From positions 4,030,001-4,094,000 of the forward strand of contig NC_035793.1 in assembly GCF_001653235.2 (NCBI RefSeq): a stretch of DNA of 64,000 nucleotides, read 5' to 3'. The position numbers and the translations under genes are program-made. This document shows positions 47,065 to 61,747 of the stretch, in pieces. The notes below the pieces were generated by a model. The model ran no database searches. It saw nothing but the letters and a program-made list of their open reading frames with translations, and was not told the origin of the DNA. The stretch comes from Pochonia chlamydosporia 170 (lineage: Eukaryota > Ascomycota > Sordariomycetes > Hypocreales > Clavicipitaceae). The first letter of the stretch is position 1. Each line of letters starts with the position of its first letter.

Positions 47065-48378
47065 CTACACCAAACTCCTCAACGCACCCCCCTTACTAAC
47101 AAACCACCCCTCCGCCTCCTCCATCCCCAGCAAACTCGAAATCCACATCCTCCCAAACCGATCAACATCATCCGCCCCCGCCTCGCTCAACACCTCCCCA
47201 AACTGCGCATCCGTCACCACAAAATGCCTCTTATCCCTCCACGCCCTCGCAAACTGCACCGGCGTCCCCGCATTCCACAAATACGCCGACATGGTCCACG
47301 AGTGGCACAACCCCAGCCTCCCATCGCACTCGAGCCCCTTCTGCCCCGCGACCAGCCGATACACCTGCAGGAAGAAGAAGGCGAACAGGACGGTCCGCCG
47401 CGCCGACTCCTGCAGGATCCAGTCGTTCCAGAAGTCTCGCGTCGGGGCGAGCGGGTACAGCGGCAGTTCCTTGGCGGGGGACTCGAGGTCGAAGCGCACG
47501 TGGGCGAGGAGGCACATGGCTGACTCTTCGACGTCGGGGATGATGCGCTCGGCGGAGGCGCGGGCGTGGATGTCCCCGTCGAAGAGGCGGATGGTCTGGT
47601 AGAGGATGAGGGATTGGGTGTGCGCGAGGATGTCGATGAGCGTGGTGGGTGGTGGGGAGGAGAGGAGGTCTTTTACGCGGAGGTCGATGGCGCGCAGGAT
47701 TATGGGTGCGTTGATGGGCGTTTTGGCGAGGTAGAGGGCGCATGAGGCGTGGGCGTCTTTGAATTGTGAGTTGTGAGTGTTGATATTGGAGGATTGGTGT
47801 TGTGTGAACTGACCTTGCATGGATTTGGGCATGCCATCTTTGTATAACAGGGGGTGACACCACGGTGTTTGTGTTTCCAAAATCATTAGTGATGGTGCTC
47901 TCTTGATTTCATCAATTGCAAATCGTAATCGCTTCGAAATCACTTCCTCTATGTGCAGTTCCCGTGTCGTGGGCGCCATCAACGACGTATTCTGCTGTAC
48001 TAGTTCCATCAACGGGCTGTCCATGCTGTACCCAGGTAAAGCAAAGTCTGTAATTCCAATACACGAAGTATCTAGATTGTCAAACATGCCAGCAATACCA
48101 GCGTCAAAGTGTACCACCGGAGCAGAAGGACATGACAGCACAGCCGGCGAAATAGTAGGTTCCTCCAAGAGAGACGCAGCAGCAGGCGAATCAGCATTAC
48201 GTTGTACCATCCGCCTCCCACCACGCTGCGGATATTCACAAGGAAGATTGCGTTGCGAGCATCGTAAACACGCGGGCAAGGCAAAGTCGCACCGTCGTTT
48301 GGCCTTGATGCATGCACCGCAGGACTTCCGCCGAGGAGGAGGATTCCCGCGCTCACGGGCGGTAAGGGAGCCACTCAT
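47065..48378 (-). CDS. Zn(II)2Cys6 transcription factor
   Basis: Fungal-specific DNA-binding regulator, nuclear. The binuclear zinc cluster is at residues 20-47, with Cys 20, 23, 30, 37, 40 and 47 (spacing 2-6-6-2-6), followed by YPQRGGRRM. The rest is helical with no second clear domain. It includes AIDLRVKDLLSSPPPTTLIDILAHTQSLI, typical of regulators beside secondary-metabolism or detoxification genes. The model has exons 48378-47814 and 47756-47065, 418 aa. The 57-nt intron (GTCAGT..TTCAAAG, CTCAC branch point) is in frame without a stop, so a retained-intron protein of 437 aa is also possible. ATG 48378 is the first in frame. The gene is divergent from the NmrA-like gene. Confidence 0.9.
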   Translation of the reverse strand: MSGSLTARERGNPPPRRKSCGACIKAKRRCDFALPACLRCSQRNLPCEYPQRGGRRMVQRNADSPAAASLLEEPTISPAVLSCPSAPVVHFDAGIAGMFDNLDTSCIGITDFALPGYSMDSPLMELVQQNTSLMAPTTRELHIEEVISKRLRFAIDEIKRAPSLMILETQTPWCHPLLYKDGMPKSMQGQFTQHQSSNINTHNSQFKDAHASCALYLAKTPINAPIILRAIDLRVKDLLSSPPPTTLIDILAHTQSLILYQTIRLFDGDIHARASAERIIPDVEESAMCLLAHVRFDLESPAKELPLYPLAPTRDFWNDWILQESARRTVLFAFFFLQVYRLVAGQKGLECDGRLGLCHSWTMSAYLWNAGTPVQFARAWRDKRHFVVTDAQFGEVLSEAGADDVDRFGRMWISSLLGMEEAEGWFVSKGGALRSLV

Positions 48379-49016
48379 TTTGACTTGTGGTGGGGAAGAA
48401 GGTGGCCTTTTTGTTGCAGCGGTGTGAAAGGATTTGACAGATTGTAGGCGAATTGTTGCTTGGATGGCATTGTGCTGGTGGAAGTTGAGGTTGAAGGTGA
48501 GAGTGAGATTCACGAGGTTGTGGAAATGCGCCGGTAAAGTGGGTCGGCGGAACTCCGCCCGGCTGGGTTTTGCGGAGTGGATGCCGAATTTGGCAATTGG
48601 CGGAGCTCCGTTTTGTTTGACAGCTTTGTGAGTCGAGTTTCTGTAAGTTGGATTTTGAAGTTATAAATTGATAGATATTTCTCACAGATGATATACATTT
48701 GACTTTACACGCAAGCCTTAATTAAAGACGGCTTCCAACCTTGTATCGATCGCTTCTCATCAACAACACCTCATACTTTCACGAACCAGTTATCCACACC
48801 ATCTACACATCTTTACAATTCTTATCTTCTGGCCATATTCACTCCCGTATTCCAAAATACTGAGCAATAACCAAGTCTCAACTCTCTCCGCCATTCTCAC
48901 CCTCCATATTCTGAACATTAAGAAACACTTCAGTCTCAAATCTCACCCAACCACCCACAGCCCACTAGCAACACATCACAACCACCACAACCACAACCAC
49001 ACAAGAACCAGCAACA
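48379..49016. promoter_or_regulatory. Shared divergent promoter region (Zn2Cys6 / NmrA-like)
   Basis: 638 nt between two divergent start codons. The half next to the NmrA-like gene is pyrimidine- and CA-rich (ACCACAACCACAACC just before its ATG), typical of fungal 5' UTRs. Zinc-cluster factors bind CGG half-sites. A GGCGGAACTCCGCC stretch near 48547-48560 is a near-perfect palindrome containing CGG and CCG, and is a candidate operator. Confidence 0.45.
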
Positions 49017-49940
49017 ATGTCCATCTTCATCTGCGGCATCACCGGCACCCAAGGCTCCTCCATCGCCACCCACATCCTCACATCCCCCTCCCCCCCTCCC
49101 ATCCACGGCATAACCCGCAACCCAACCTCCCCCCCCGCCAAACACCTCACCTCCCTCGGCGCACACATCCTCCCCGCAAGCTACACCGACACCGACACCC
49201 TCACCACCGCCCTCTCCACCTGCCGCGCCCTCTTCCTCAACCTCTCCCCGTCATTCACATCCCCCACCGAAGAACTCACCACCGCCCAGACCATCATCAA
49301 AATCGCCCGCGCCCAAGGCGTCCAACACATCATCTACTCCTCCGGCATCAGCGTCAACGACGCCCAGTCCCTCCCCAACTGGGACCCCGAGTCGCCGACC
49401 GCGGCGGTCCTACTCTCAAAACAAGCCATCGAGCGGGAAGTCCGCTCCGCCGGGTTTAAGTACTACACGATTCTCCGGCCAGGCAGCTTCATGAGCAATT
49501 ACGTGCAGCCCCTGGTGAGGATGTACGCAGGGTTAGTGGACGAGGGGCGGTGGCGCACGGCGATGCAGAGAGACACGCTGATTCCGTTGGTGGATGTCGA
49601 TACGATAGGAAGGTTTGGCGCGGCTGCGCTGAGGGACCCGGAGAGGTTTAACGGGAAAGAGATCGAGTTGGCGGATGAGTTTGCGACGGTGGATGAGGTT
49701 TTGGGCAAGTTGGCGGCGGTGACGGGGAGGGATTTGAAGGCGGTGTATATGACGGATGAGGAGGTTGATGCGGAGAAGGGGACGAATCCGTTTGTGGCGG
49801 GTATGTTGATGATGAGAGGGTTGGCTGGGTTTGTGGACTTGGAGAAGGTGAAGGAGTGGGGGATGCCTGTGAGTTCGATGGATAAGTTTATTGAGAGGGA
49901 GAAGAGTCGAGTGTTGGAGACGTATGGGCGAGGTGATTGA
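49017..49940 (+). CDS. NmrA-like NAD(P)-binding family protein
   Basis: Single exon, 307 aa. An atypical short-chain dehydrogenase fold with the N-terminal nucleotide loop GITGTQG (residues 7-13) and the strand/loop ITRNPTS that follows. It also has the NmrA-type segments HIIYSSGISVND and FKYYTILRPGSFMSNY, and a variable C-terminal substrate half. Members are either redox-sensing regulators (NmrA, HSCARG) or true reductases (isoflavone-reductase or quinone-reductase-like). I cannot choose from sequence. It lacks the YxxxK catalytic pair of classical SDRs in an obvious place. It is divergent from a Zn2Cys6 regulator, so the two may form a regulated pair. Codons are C-ending in the first half and G-ending in the second. 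Confidence 0.9.
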   Translation: MSIFICGITGTQGSSIATHILTSPSPPPIHGITRNPTSPPAKHLTSLGAHILPASYTDTDTLTTALSTCRALFLNLSPSFTSPTEELTTAQTIIKIARAQGVQHIIYSSGISVNDAQSLPNWDPESPTAAVLLSKQAIEREVRSAGFKYYTILRPGSFMSNYVQPLVRMYAGLVDEGRWRTAMQRDTLIPLVDVDTIGRFGAAALRDPERFNGKEIELADEFATVDEVLGKLAAVTGRDLKAVYMTDEEVDAEKGTNPFVAGMLMMRGLAGFVDLEKVKEWGMPVSSMDKFIEREKSRVLETYGRGD

Positions 49941-50318
49941 GTAGCACATTGGGTGGAAAGGTTGATCAACTGAACAAATACTCTCGTCCAAGTTCTTCTT
50001 TCTCCCGCGAGCAGCAATAGGACGAGAATGAACTGGCAGTTTGCGGCTTGTACAGAGAGAAGAAACAATATAAGCTTTATGATGGTGCTTACACACACTC
50101 TATCATGTTTATGCTATACACATCATGTACATAGGTGCGTCGTGATCCTATTCGTTCCAAATATAGCTTCAGTCCCTGCTCTTGATGCTAACCTTGACTA
50201 TTGCAACGCCAGAATACCATATGTGTTTCCCAATGCGACAAATCCGGACTGGTATACCCTGCCAAAATTAACGCCAGTGCAAAAATTCTTTCAATAAAAG
50301 CTTCTCTGATCATCATCT
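49941..50318. other. Convergent 3' spacer
   Basis: 378 nt between the NmrA-like stop and the GH76 stop. Only 3' UTR sequence is expected, and nothing else was seen. Confidence 0.65.
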
Positions 50319-52257
50319 TCAACTTCCATTGCTTTGGAATGTTGGTGAAGGGTGCTCGGGCGCATCGTGCCATGTACCACTGGCTGTATTCGAGCTTTGC
50401 CGTGGCCAACCGATGGGCATGTTAGACATCCTTCGTTGGGTTCCTACGCTCTCGCTTCGAACACGACCGATTCTCACCACTGCGGTCTCTATGGATTGGT
50501 TGGTCCCCACGGCGCTATTCGTCGAATTTCTTTGGCTGCCCATACCGACTATAATGCCACCCTTTTCATTTAGTGATCTGGTTGCACCACCGCCAGCAGC
50601 CGCGGAAATTGCTGCAGCTGCAGAGCTTTGAAAGCCCTTGAACTGCTCTAGTGGCGTCTTATCTGACGTTTCATCCACAAACAACCATCCGATGCCGGTT
50701 AACAGACTGATAATGACCACAGCAGTCAAAATAGCCGCCCCAGCTTGATCACCGGCCGTAATCGGTCCATAATCCGGAGGCTTTGGCTCGTCTCGACCCA
50801 TGTCACCTCCGCCGAGGCCTGGGTTGCCTTTGCTAGTACCACCGTTGTCGTGTGTCACCGGGCCAGGACGTTCTTGGACCATACATGCCAAGGTAACTTC
50901 CATTGCGGCCATCTGCTGGCCAACATCAGTCGAACCATCATATTTGTTCTGATTCCACTTGAGACCACACATGCGCTTGTTGGCACCTCCAACGCATTGT
51001 TTGGCCGCCGCAACCGCTGATGCGCGCAGATATGGCATCACAAAATCGTAAGTATGCGGCGCCCACTTGGTGATTGCGGCAAACCAACGACTAAGGTAGG
51101 CCTTAAATGACTGCTGATCCAAGTTGCAACGATCGACAGGCTCACACGCAACCTCCGTCATGATGTTCTTGTCCGGACCTGTGAAGAACACCTTGCTGGC
51201 ATCGAGCAACTTATCCAACCGGTCCTTCCAAACAGGGTTTTCCGTATAGTTGTACATGGCGGCAGCGCCTAGAATAAAGCCACCGGAATTGTAAGAGAAC
51301 TGATAGGGGACGTGATCGGTACAATTAGTGCCAATATGTGCGCCGTCAATAACCCGCCAGTATTTGTCGATAAAGCCAACGCCAATCATCCAATCCCATG
51401 ACTTTTCGGCCCAGTCAGCGTAAGAGTTGTTGCCAGTGTAAAGAGCAAGCCTTGCGCCGAGGGCAAAGAAACAGGCCTGTGAAATGGAGTTTTTGTAATC
51501 GTAGCCCTGGTTCCACTTGAATATCTGCCATCGTAACCCGCCGTTACAGTGTTCGGTATCCCATCGAGCTGCTTGAGTATTGAATACAGCCTGGGCGAGC
51601 GCCAGCCATTGAGGCTTATCCTTGGGCGGGTCAGGGAACTTGTTTTCTGCGGCGCTCATGACAGCTAGCCCCCAAAACCCTTGGTCATCGTTTCCTTCTG
51701 TCAAGGTTTGGTTTCGCGGCATGTAGTCGTTGGTGTCGCCGACTTGGAACAGGAGAGCTTGTTCCACGAGCTTGTTGTACTGATCGTCACCCGTGTAATA
51801 CCAGTAGTCTACAAGCGCGCCCATCAAAGCACCAGCCTCCCACCCTGAGTCTTGTAGTCAGAGAAAGCTTCTTCAGAAACAGGGAGAATGAACAGGGGGC
51901 ATCCATGGGGTGGCGGGAGACAGATGTCATGGTTAGCATTCAACTTACAGTAATAAGGTTGAGGAAGAAGACCCGGTGTCCCTCCAGGCTTGTCGCCGGT
52001 GTAAAATGTCAAGAGGTCCTCAGCCATTTGTTTGGCAATGGTTTTAATGGAAGCTACAAGAGCAAATGGTTAGCCAAGGTTCTGCTGCTCCAAGACAATG
52101 CTCAGTTTAACGGTGAAGCTGATGGTGCGCAAACATGTGAGTACGTACTGGTTGAATTAGGGTCTAGATTGTATGCAAATGTGAGAGGACTCGCCAACAA
52201 AAACATTATTGCAGCAAGCAATTTGCCGAAGCTGCCTGTAACTCGAATGCACCCCAT
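50319..52257 (-). CDS. DFG5: GH76 endo-1,6-alpha-mannosidase-like wall protein, DFG5/DCW1 family
   Basis: Thought to transfer GPI-anchored proteins from the membrane to wall glucan. The model joins 52257-52149, 52053-51949 and 51844-50319, giving 579 aa. A signal peptide is visible (KLLAAIMFLLASPLTFA). The catalytic domain includes DLLTFYTGDKPGGTPGLLP, YYWWEAGALMGALVDYW, NDDQGFWGLAVMSAAE (the paired acidic catalytic region, with DD in place of the usual DD nucleophile pair), CNGGLRWQIF and WAPHTYDFVMPYLRASA. Near residue 455 a hydrophobic segment (AILTAVVIISLLTGIGWLF) is followed by a 95-residue Ser/Ala-rich tail. The protein is therefore membrane-spanning rather than a plain GPI form. This layout is common among filamentous fungi as far as I recall. 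Confidence 0.93.
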
Positions 52258-55200
52258 GACGAATGGATGACTTGGAACTCGTAGACAAAGTTCAACAACA
52301 TCAGGCAACCCGGTGCTGGTCCATTCGCACCTAACAACCAGTTGGTTCAGCAAACGAAGTGGTGCATTGATCGAGATATTTGTTTTAGAGATTCGCAATA
52401 TAGTTGAAATGTGCGAACGAGGATGTTTGGCAAAAAACTTGCGACGATACAGAATGCCCCAAGGTTCCGTGTACGGCGAACGGGCTAGAAACCCGGCGTG
52501 GTCTTGGATTAACTACACGTGCGCGCACAACTGCAGAGGCACCAGAGCCGAGTCAAGCAGCGAAGGTGAAACTAAAGTAAATTAAGAAAAACCTGTCAAT
52601 ATGGCGGTCGCTCGTGTGAGTGGAGAAGTGATCGAGTAAGACGGGCGACGGGCGTCAACCTTTTGCAAAGTTGTGTCGTACAAGCGGGAAGCGATTGGAA
52701 GAACGGATCCAATGGCTTTCAGTCGGACAATGTCTGGTTTGATCCGGCACAAGAGGGGAAACAAGGTTGGCTGAAAGAGTCAAGGTTGTTTGTTTGCCAG
52801 GCACAGCATAATGCTCCGAGGTGTGATTCAAACGGTAAGTTCGGTATTGCCCGTATGTAAGGTACGAAGCTGAATGCGATGGTGTAAACGTTTGAGGTCT
52901 GCAATATGAACCCTGCGAAGTCCTCGCAATTCTTGAACTTTATTGTGTGTCGCCTGGTCAGCCAGAGCTGAGCTGAATGGATCGGGAGGTTGGGATCGAT
53001 GAGAGGTCAGGTCGAAATTGTGTAAGCAGAATAAAGCCACAAGCTGTCAATGATGGGACGAGGCGTAGGCCCAAAGCTTGAGAGAGGGAGAGGAAGGCTT
53101 CTAGGGTATTATAAAAAAAGGAAAAAGAAATTGCTACCTCTTCCGTTCAATTTTGTAGAGAGGATCAAATTTTGCAGATATTCTGCTGGGACTATTCACA
53201 TGGAAGTCCAATAAGGAAGGAAGGAACAGGAGAATGGCTGATGTGAGCAGAGTTGGACTGGCTTGGAGTTTATGTGCGTGCTGGTCCAGATTTGGACATG
53301 GTGAAATGCACTTTCTCTGAACTCGAGTCCCAACCGAGCAAGGTAAGAACCTAAGACAGAAACATGGACTCGGAAAGGAGGGCTCATTAATACGCGGTGC
53401 GGTGTGTATGCACTCGCGGGTTTATCCATCAGACTCCATTCATGATATTGAGGGGCAACATGCACGCCAACCACACCAGACAGACTTCTGCACCAGCAAT
53501 GCGCCATCAACTAGACTTTCGTGCGCCGTATGTACTGTTTATTATACGAACATGTTCGTAAGCTAACCGGGCTAAAATATGCATGGCCTTTTTAACAATG
53601 GCACTCTTCTTCTTTCGGCTATGACAATGCCTGCCGTCTGGAAACCGATGAGACCATCTCCAGAAGCTGACCCAACCTCCTCACAAAATTCCACCATACT
53701 TCCGATGTCTCCCAACTCGCCCCGGAATACGAGCTCCAGCTGAAGACAACCACTAGCAACCACTATAATCAGCCCATGACGCTCCAAGGCTCCACTGTAC
53801 GCCTTTCTCTCTTTGTCCGCTTGCAAGACACGAATTGTATTGTACCAAGCTCCAAACCCAGGCCAGCATGTACAGATAGAGGCCTAAATAGAACTTTGCC
53901 GAACTTTGGATGATGTGGCTGGCCATCTATTCATTCAGTCTCCTGTCTGGTGGTGGGCTACAGCTTATCCAACCCGGCCCAATGTCTCACCGCCGAAACT
54001 ATGCTGAAAACAACAAACTGATATCATCATGAGCAATTTCTAACAATCCGGTTCAATACCACACGTGTGCCACGAGCGACGCTTCTAACTGGCTGTGAGT
54101 GCGATGTTCGTCCTAGGCCTGTTAGTCTTCAATGTTCGCACGAAAAACTGACGCCGGCCCACTAGATTCCAAGTTCTACCGTGATGCCTGGATAATCACC
54201 AACTGCTGTGCTCATGTATTGTATTGCTTGCTTTGGTGGAAGTCCTCCGAGACTACCGAAGCAAACATGGAAATGTGATATGCCAGGATCTGGGACAATA
54301 CTGAGTCTTAACATCCCAGCAACCGTGCGGGGTGTGCAGCTCTAGAATCGCGGCCAATTCTTGAGCCTTTGGTCCAATCATCAATTAAGATGCTCACTCA
54401 AATTCGTTACACAGTCTCCGCCGCATCTTTGCTTGATGTTGAACTCTGGCCGAATCCTCGGTTTAGCGCCGAGCACGACGGTTCAGCGCCATGTATCAAC
54501 TTGGGTTGACACTCTAGAACAAACCTGATGTTATCCACAGTTGAGCTCATGCCTCACTGAAAAAGGACACCACCAAAGATATCGGACATCCATCCGCTGA
54601 AGCAAGCGGGGAATCCCTGCAGAATGTGTGCGCCATCCGTCAAACTTCTGGCTTCTGGTGGGGACTGCAAAGAACTCCGGCTCTTTGCCTGCTGACGTCG
54701 TCAACAAGTAAATAAGTCACAAGGTTGATGACCCAACCACCTAGAAAAGTTGTCCCTGTTGGCATCTCTCCATTTTGTTTGCTCGCAGTTGCTTGCTCAC
54801 GGTAAGTATCGGGTTGCTGTGCTACGGGGTATTGAGTCTGTCGTTGTGGTAAAACGCTGGCCGCTGCTCTGCCCAGCTGGACATATTGTAGAAGAGCACC
54901 TTGTGGTTTGTAGTTGACTTTGTTGCCCAGCTTACAAGCTGTAAGTCGGAGCCCTTTCGGAATCAACAATCATTGGCAGATTCTGATTATTATGGCAACA
55001 GGTCTGGTGCCTGCAGACCCGTGCTTGCGCCATCCGCTCGCAGAATGAATCCTTTGGCAACTTGCCAAGTCATTTTTATGTTAGATCGCTGAATTGGTTT
55101 GACCGATGTGCTGTGCTCATCTCTATTTCTCGACCAAGTGTCGGAAACTCAGGTGCAACGAATCCCCAAGGCACCAGCGGCTCCCTGAGCATGAGCAGTA

Positions 55201-56279
55201 TCTGTGCTCTTCAGGCACCCGTGATCCGGTGTGTCCATAGGGTAAATTTCACCAGGATTGACAGCCATTTGTATCTTGTCGTGTTTACTGGCGGAATCAG
55301 TAGTGTATTTGATGATAAATAATGGACATGGTCAACCTACTTCGTGGAAATCGGCTCATCACAAGGCCCCACCTGGTTGCTCTAGCCACGAGAAGCTCTT
55401 GTTGTACTTCTGTAGGGATAGGTGTGGCTTGAAAAAGACTTGTGGCTCAAGAATCTTCACGTGCAAAATTCCACGTGACTTTTCCGAAACGTCATTTGTG
55501 GCAAAAGCCAGTTGGCGCTCTGGGCAACCGGAAATCCACGTAAGTCCTTGGCACGGGCTTACCTGCGTGCGTGTCTTCTTCGTTGACAGGGAGTTTTGAC
55601 CAAACCCTGCGCCTCAAAAGGTTGACGTAGATTGAGAGAACAGACATTTGAATCGGCACCTGCGACTTAGTAGTTTCTAAAAGAAGATAGAGATGCAGAG
55701 TGCCAAGAGGTAATGAATCGTCTTCCGTGTAAACTTTGCTTAGTATCGTGCAAAACACGTAGAGCAGCACTGCGCCTTTCTGATACTCGAAGTGTCTCTG
55801 GAGATGGAGCATGATCATGACCACCTGGAAGCACCGAAGCACCAGCCGCACTGTGTGCTCGTTCAAGTGCGATTTGTTTGACTGCCATCTGTCTCAGTTT
55901 GAGAGTGGCTTTCCTTTTTTAATGTCTCTGCCCTGGTTTTTCTGGTGACGAGGTACTTTCAGGGAGGACCGGAACAAATGTCTCCTTGGCCTCCGCGTCC
56001 ACAGTACTTGTGGCCTACTTCGTACTGTCAGCTGTATGGGCGCTTCGCCACGCCAACCAGACGATTTCGTTGTGGTCACCAGGGGGTTGGTATATCCTTC
56101 CCTCCGACGACTGACTCTCAACTCAACTCCTCCAAGCGCAGTTTTTGCCAAATTCTCCATCGAACTCTGCTCGAACACAACGTCTCATCTCCTAATCTTC
56201 CAAAGCTGCTCATCCGTCCGATTGCCGGCTCAACTGAACAGCCACCACACTGCCCCGTCTGCCGACCGAAAGCTTCAAC
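52258..56279. other. 4-kb spacer between DFG5-type and synaptobrevin genes
   Basis: Two promoters face each other here. No frame of more than about 125 codons is present, and none shows a domain. I saw no tRNA or snRNA motif. The right few hundred bases (55.9-56.28 kb) are C/T- and CAA-rich, like the 5' UTR of the synaptobrevin gene. Confidence 0.55.
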
Positions 56280-56975
56280 ATGTCTGACAGCCGATCCTAC
56301 GGAGAAGGCGGTCCTTACAGATCCGATGATGCACCACAAAATGGTAAATACAGCCAACATCCCGGAATTGCGAAGGTCCAACAGGTAGGTTATTGTCATG
56401 CATTTAAGCCCGGGCACACTTGCGCAAATCCGTGCTCCGCGGTTGAGCAATAAATGCCAGTGCCACGGCTTGCTCCCCCCCTGTTATACTTGGGTGGATG
56501 AATTACTGCCAGTCGAAAAACCTCGAACTCAGACTGGATGACTGTTAAGATGTGCAAAGTCTTCCCTTCGATTGGCGAACTCGGGAAGGACAGGGCAGCA
56601 GAGAGAATAATGTATTCATTGAGAACTGTTTGGAACTGTTTTGCTAACACCGATTTCTGTAGGGTCTCGACGAGGCTCAGGAGGTAATGCGTAAGAATGT
56701 CGTACTGGGAACGGAACGGGGCGGCAGGTTGGACAACTTAGAGGGCTCAACTGGCCACCTTCAGGAGTCTTCGGGACAATTCGCTCGGGGCGCCAACAGA
56801 GTTCGCAAACAGATGTGGTGGAAGGACATGAAGATGCGAATGTGTCTGATTGCTGGCATCATTATTCTCCTGCTTGTCATCATTATTCCTTCTGGTATGC
56901 AAATTCCAGTTATATTCGAAGTCGCGGCCGTGTCTACTGACTAACCTATCTACAGTTGTTGCGACTCGCCATTAA
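56280..56975 (+). CDS. SNC1: Synaptobrevin/VAMP-type v-SNARE (Snc1/2)
   Basis: R-SNARE of secretory vesicles that pairs with Sso1/Sec9-type t-SNAREs for fusion at the plasma membrane and hyphal tip. The model joins 56280-56384, 56663-56894 and 56956-56975, giving 118 aa. The order is a short disordered N-terminus (SDSRSYGEGGPYRSDD), a SNARE helix from about 36 with the zero-layer Arg54 in TERGGRLDNLEG, the highly conserved NRVRKQMWWKDMKMR, a membrane anchor at about 95-112, and a C-terminal VVATRH. The last exon is only 20 nt and intron 1 is 278 nt with a TTGCTAAC branch point. The first half of the SNARE motif (VMRKNVVLGTERG) is slightly off the common fungal form, but the layers are kept. 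Confidence 0.93.
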
Positions 56976-61449
<4,474 letters not shown>

Positions 61450-61747
61450 AAAGGCCCTACGAAGGCTTAGACGGAGGGACATTTCGCGGGTTGGGGAGTT
61501 TATCTTGAATCAACCGGTTTCTCTCTGGTTATAGTCTATTTATTGTTTTTGACCTTTGAAGAGTGCTGGGGTCGTCATGTGTAGAATACTGCACATGTCA
61601 TCGTGGTTCAATAAAGAGTGCATTCTTCAATACTCTATCCTACTCTCTGACACATCTTAAACGTCGTGTGAAACTGATGAATGAGACTCATGGTGTGACA
61701 AAAAGAAATCGATCCTAGCATGCCTAACTGGTGATCCGTTCTTCAAT
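61450..61747. other. Convergent 3' spacer
   Basis: 298 nt between the ARG5,6-type and NLR stops. An AATAAA-like ATAAAG lies near 61611. Nothing else was seen. Confidence 0.6.
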
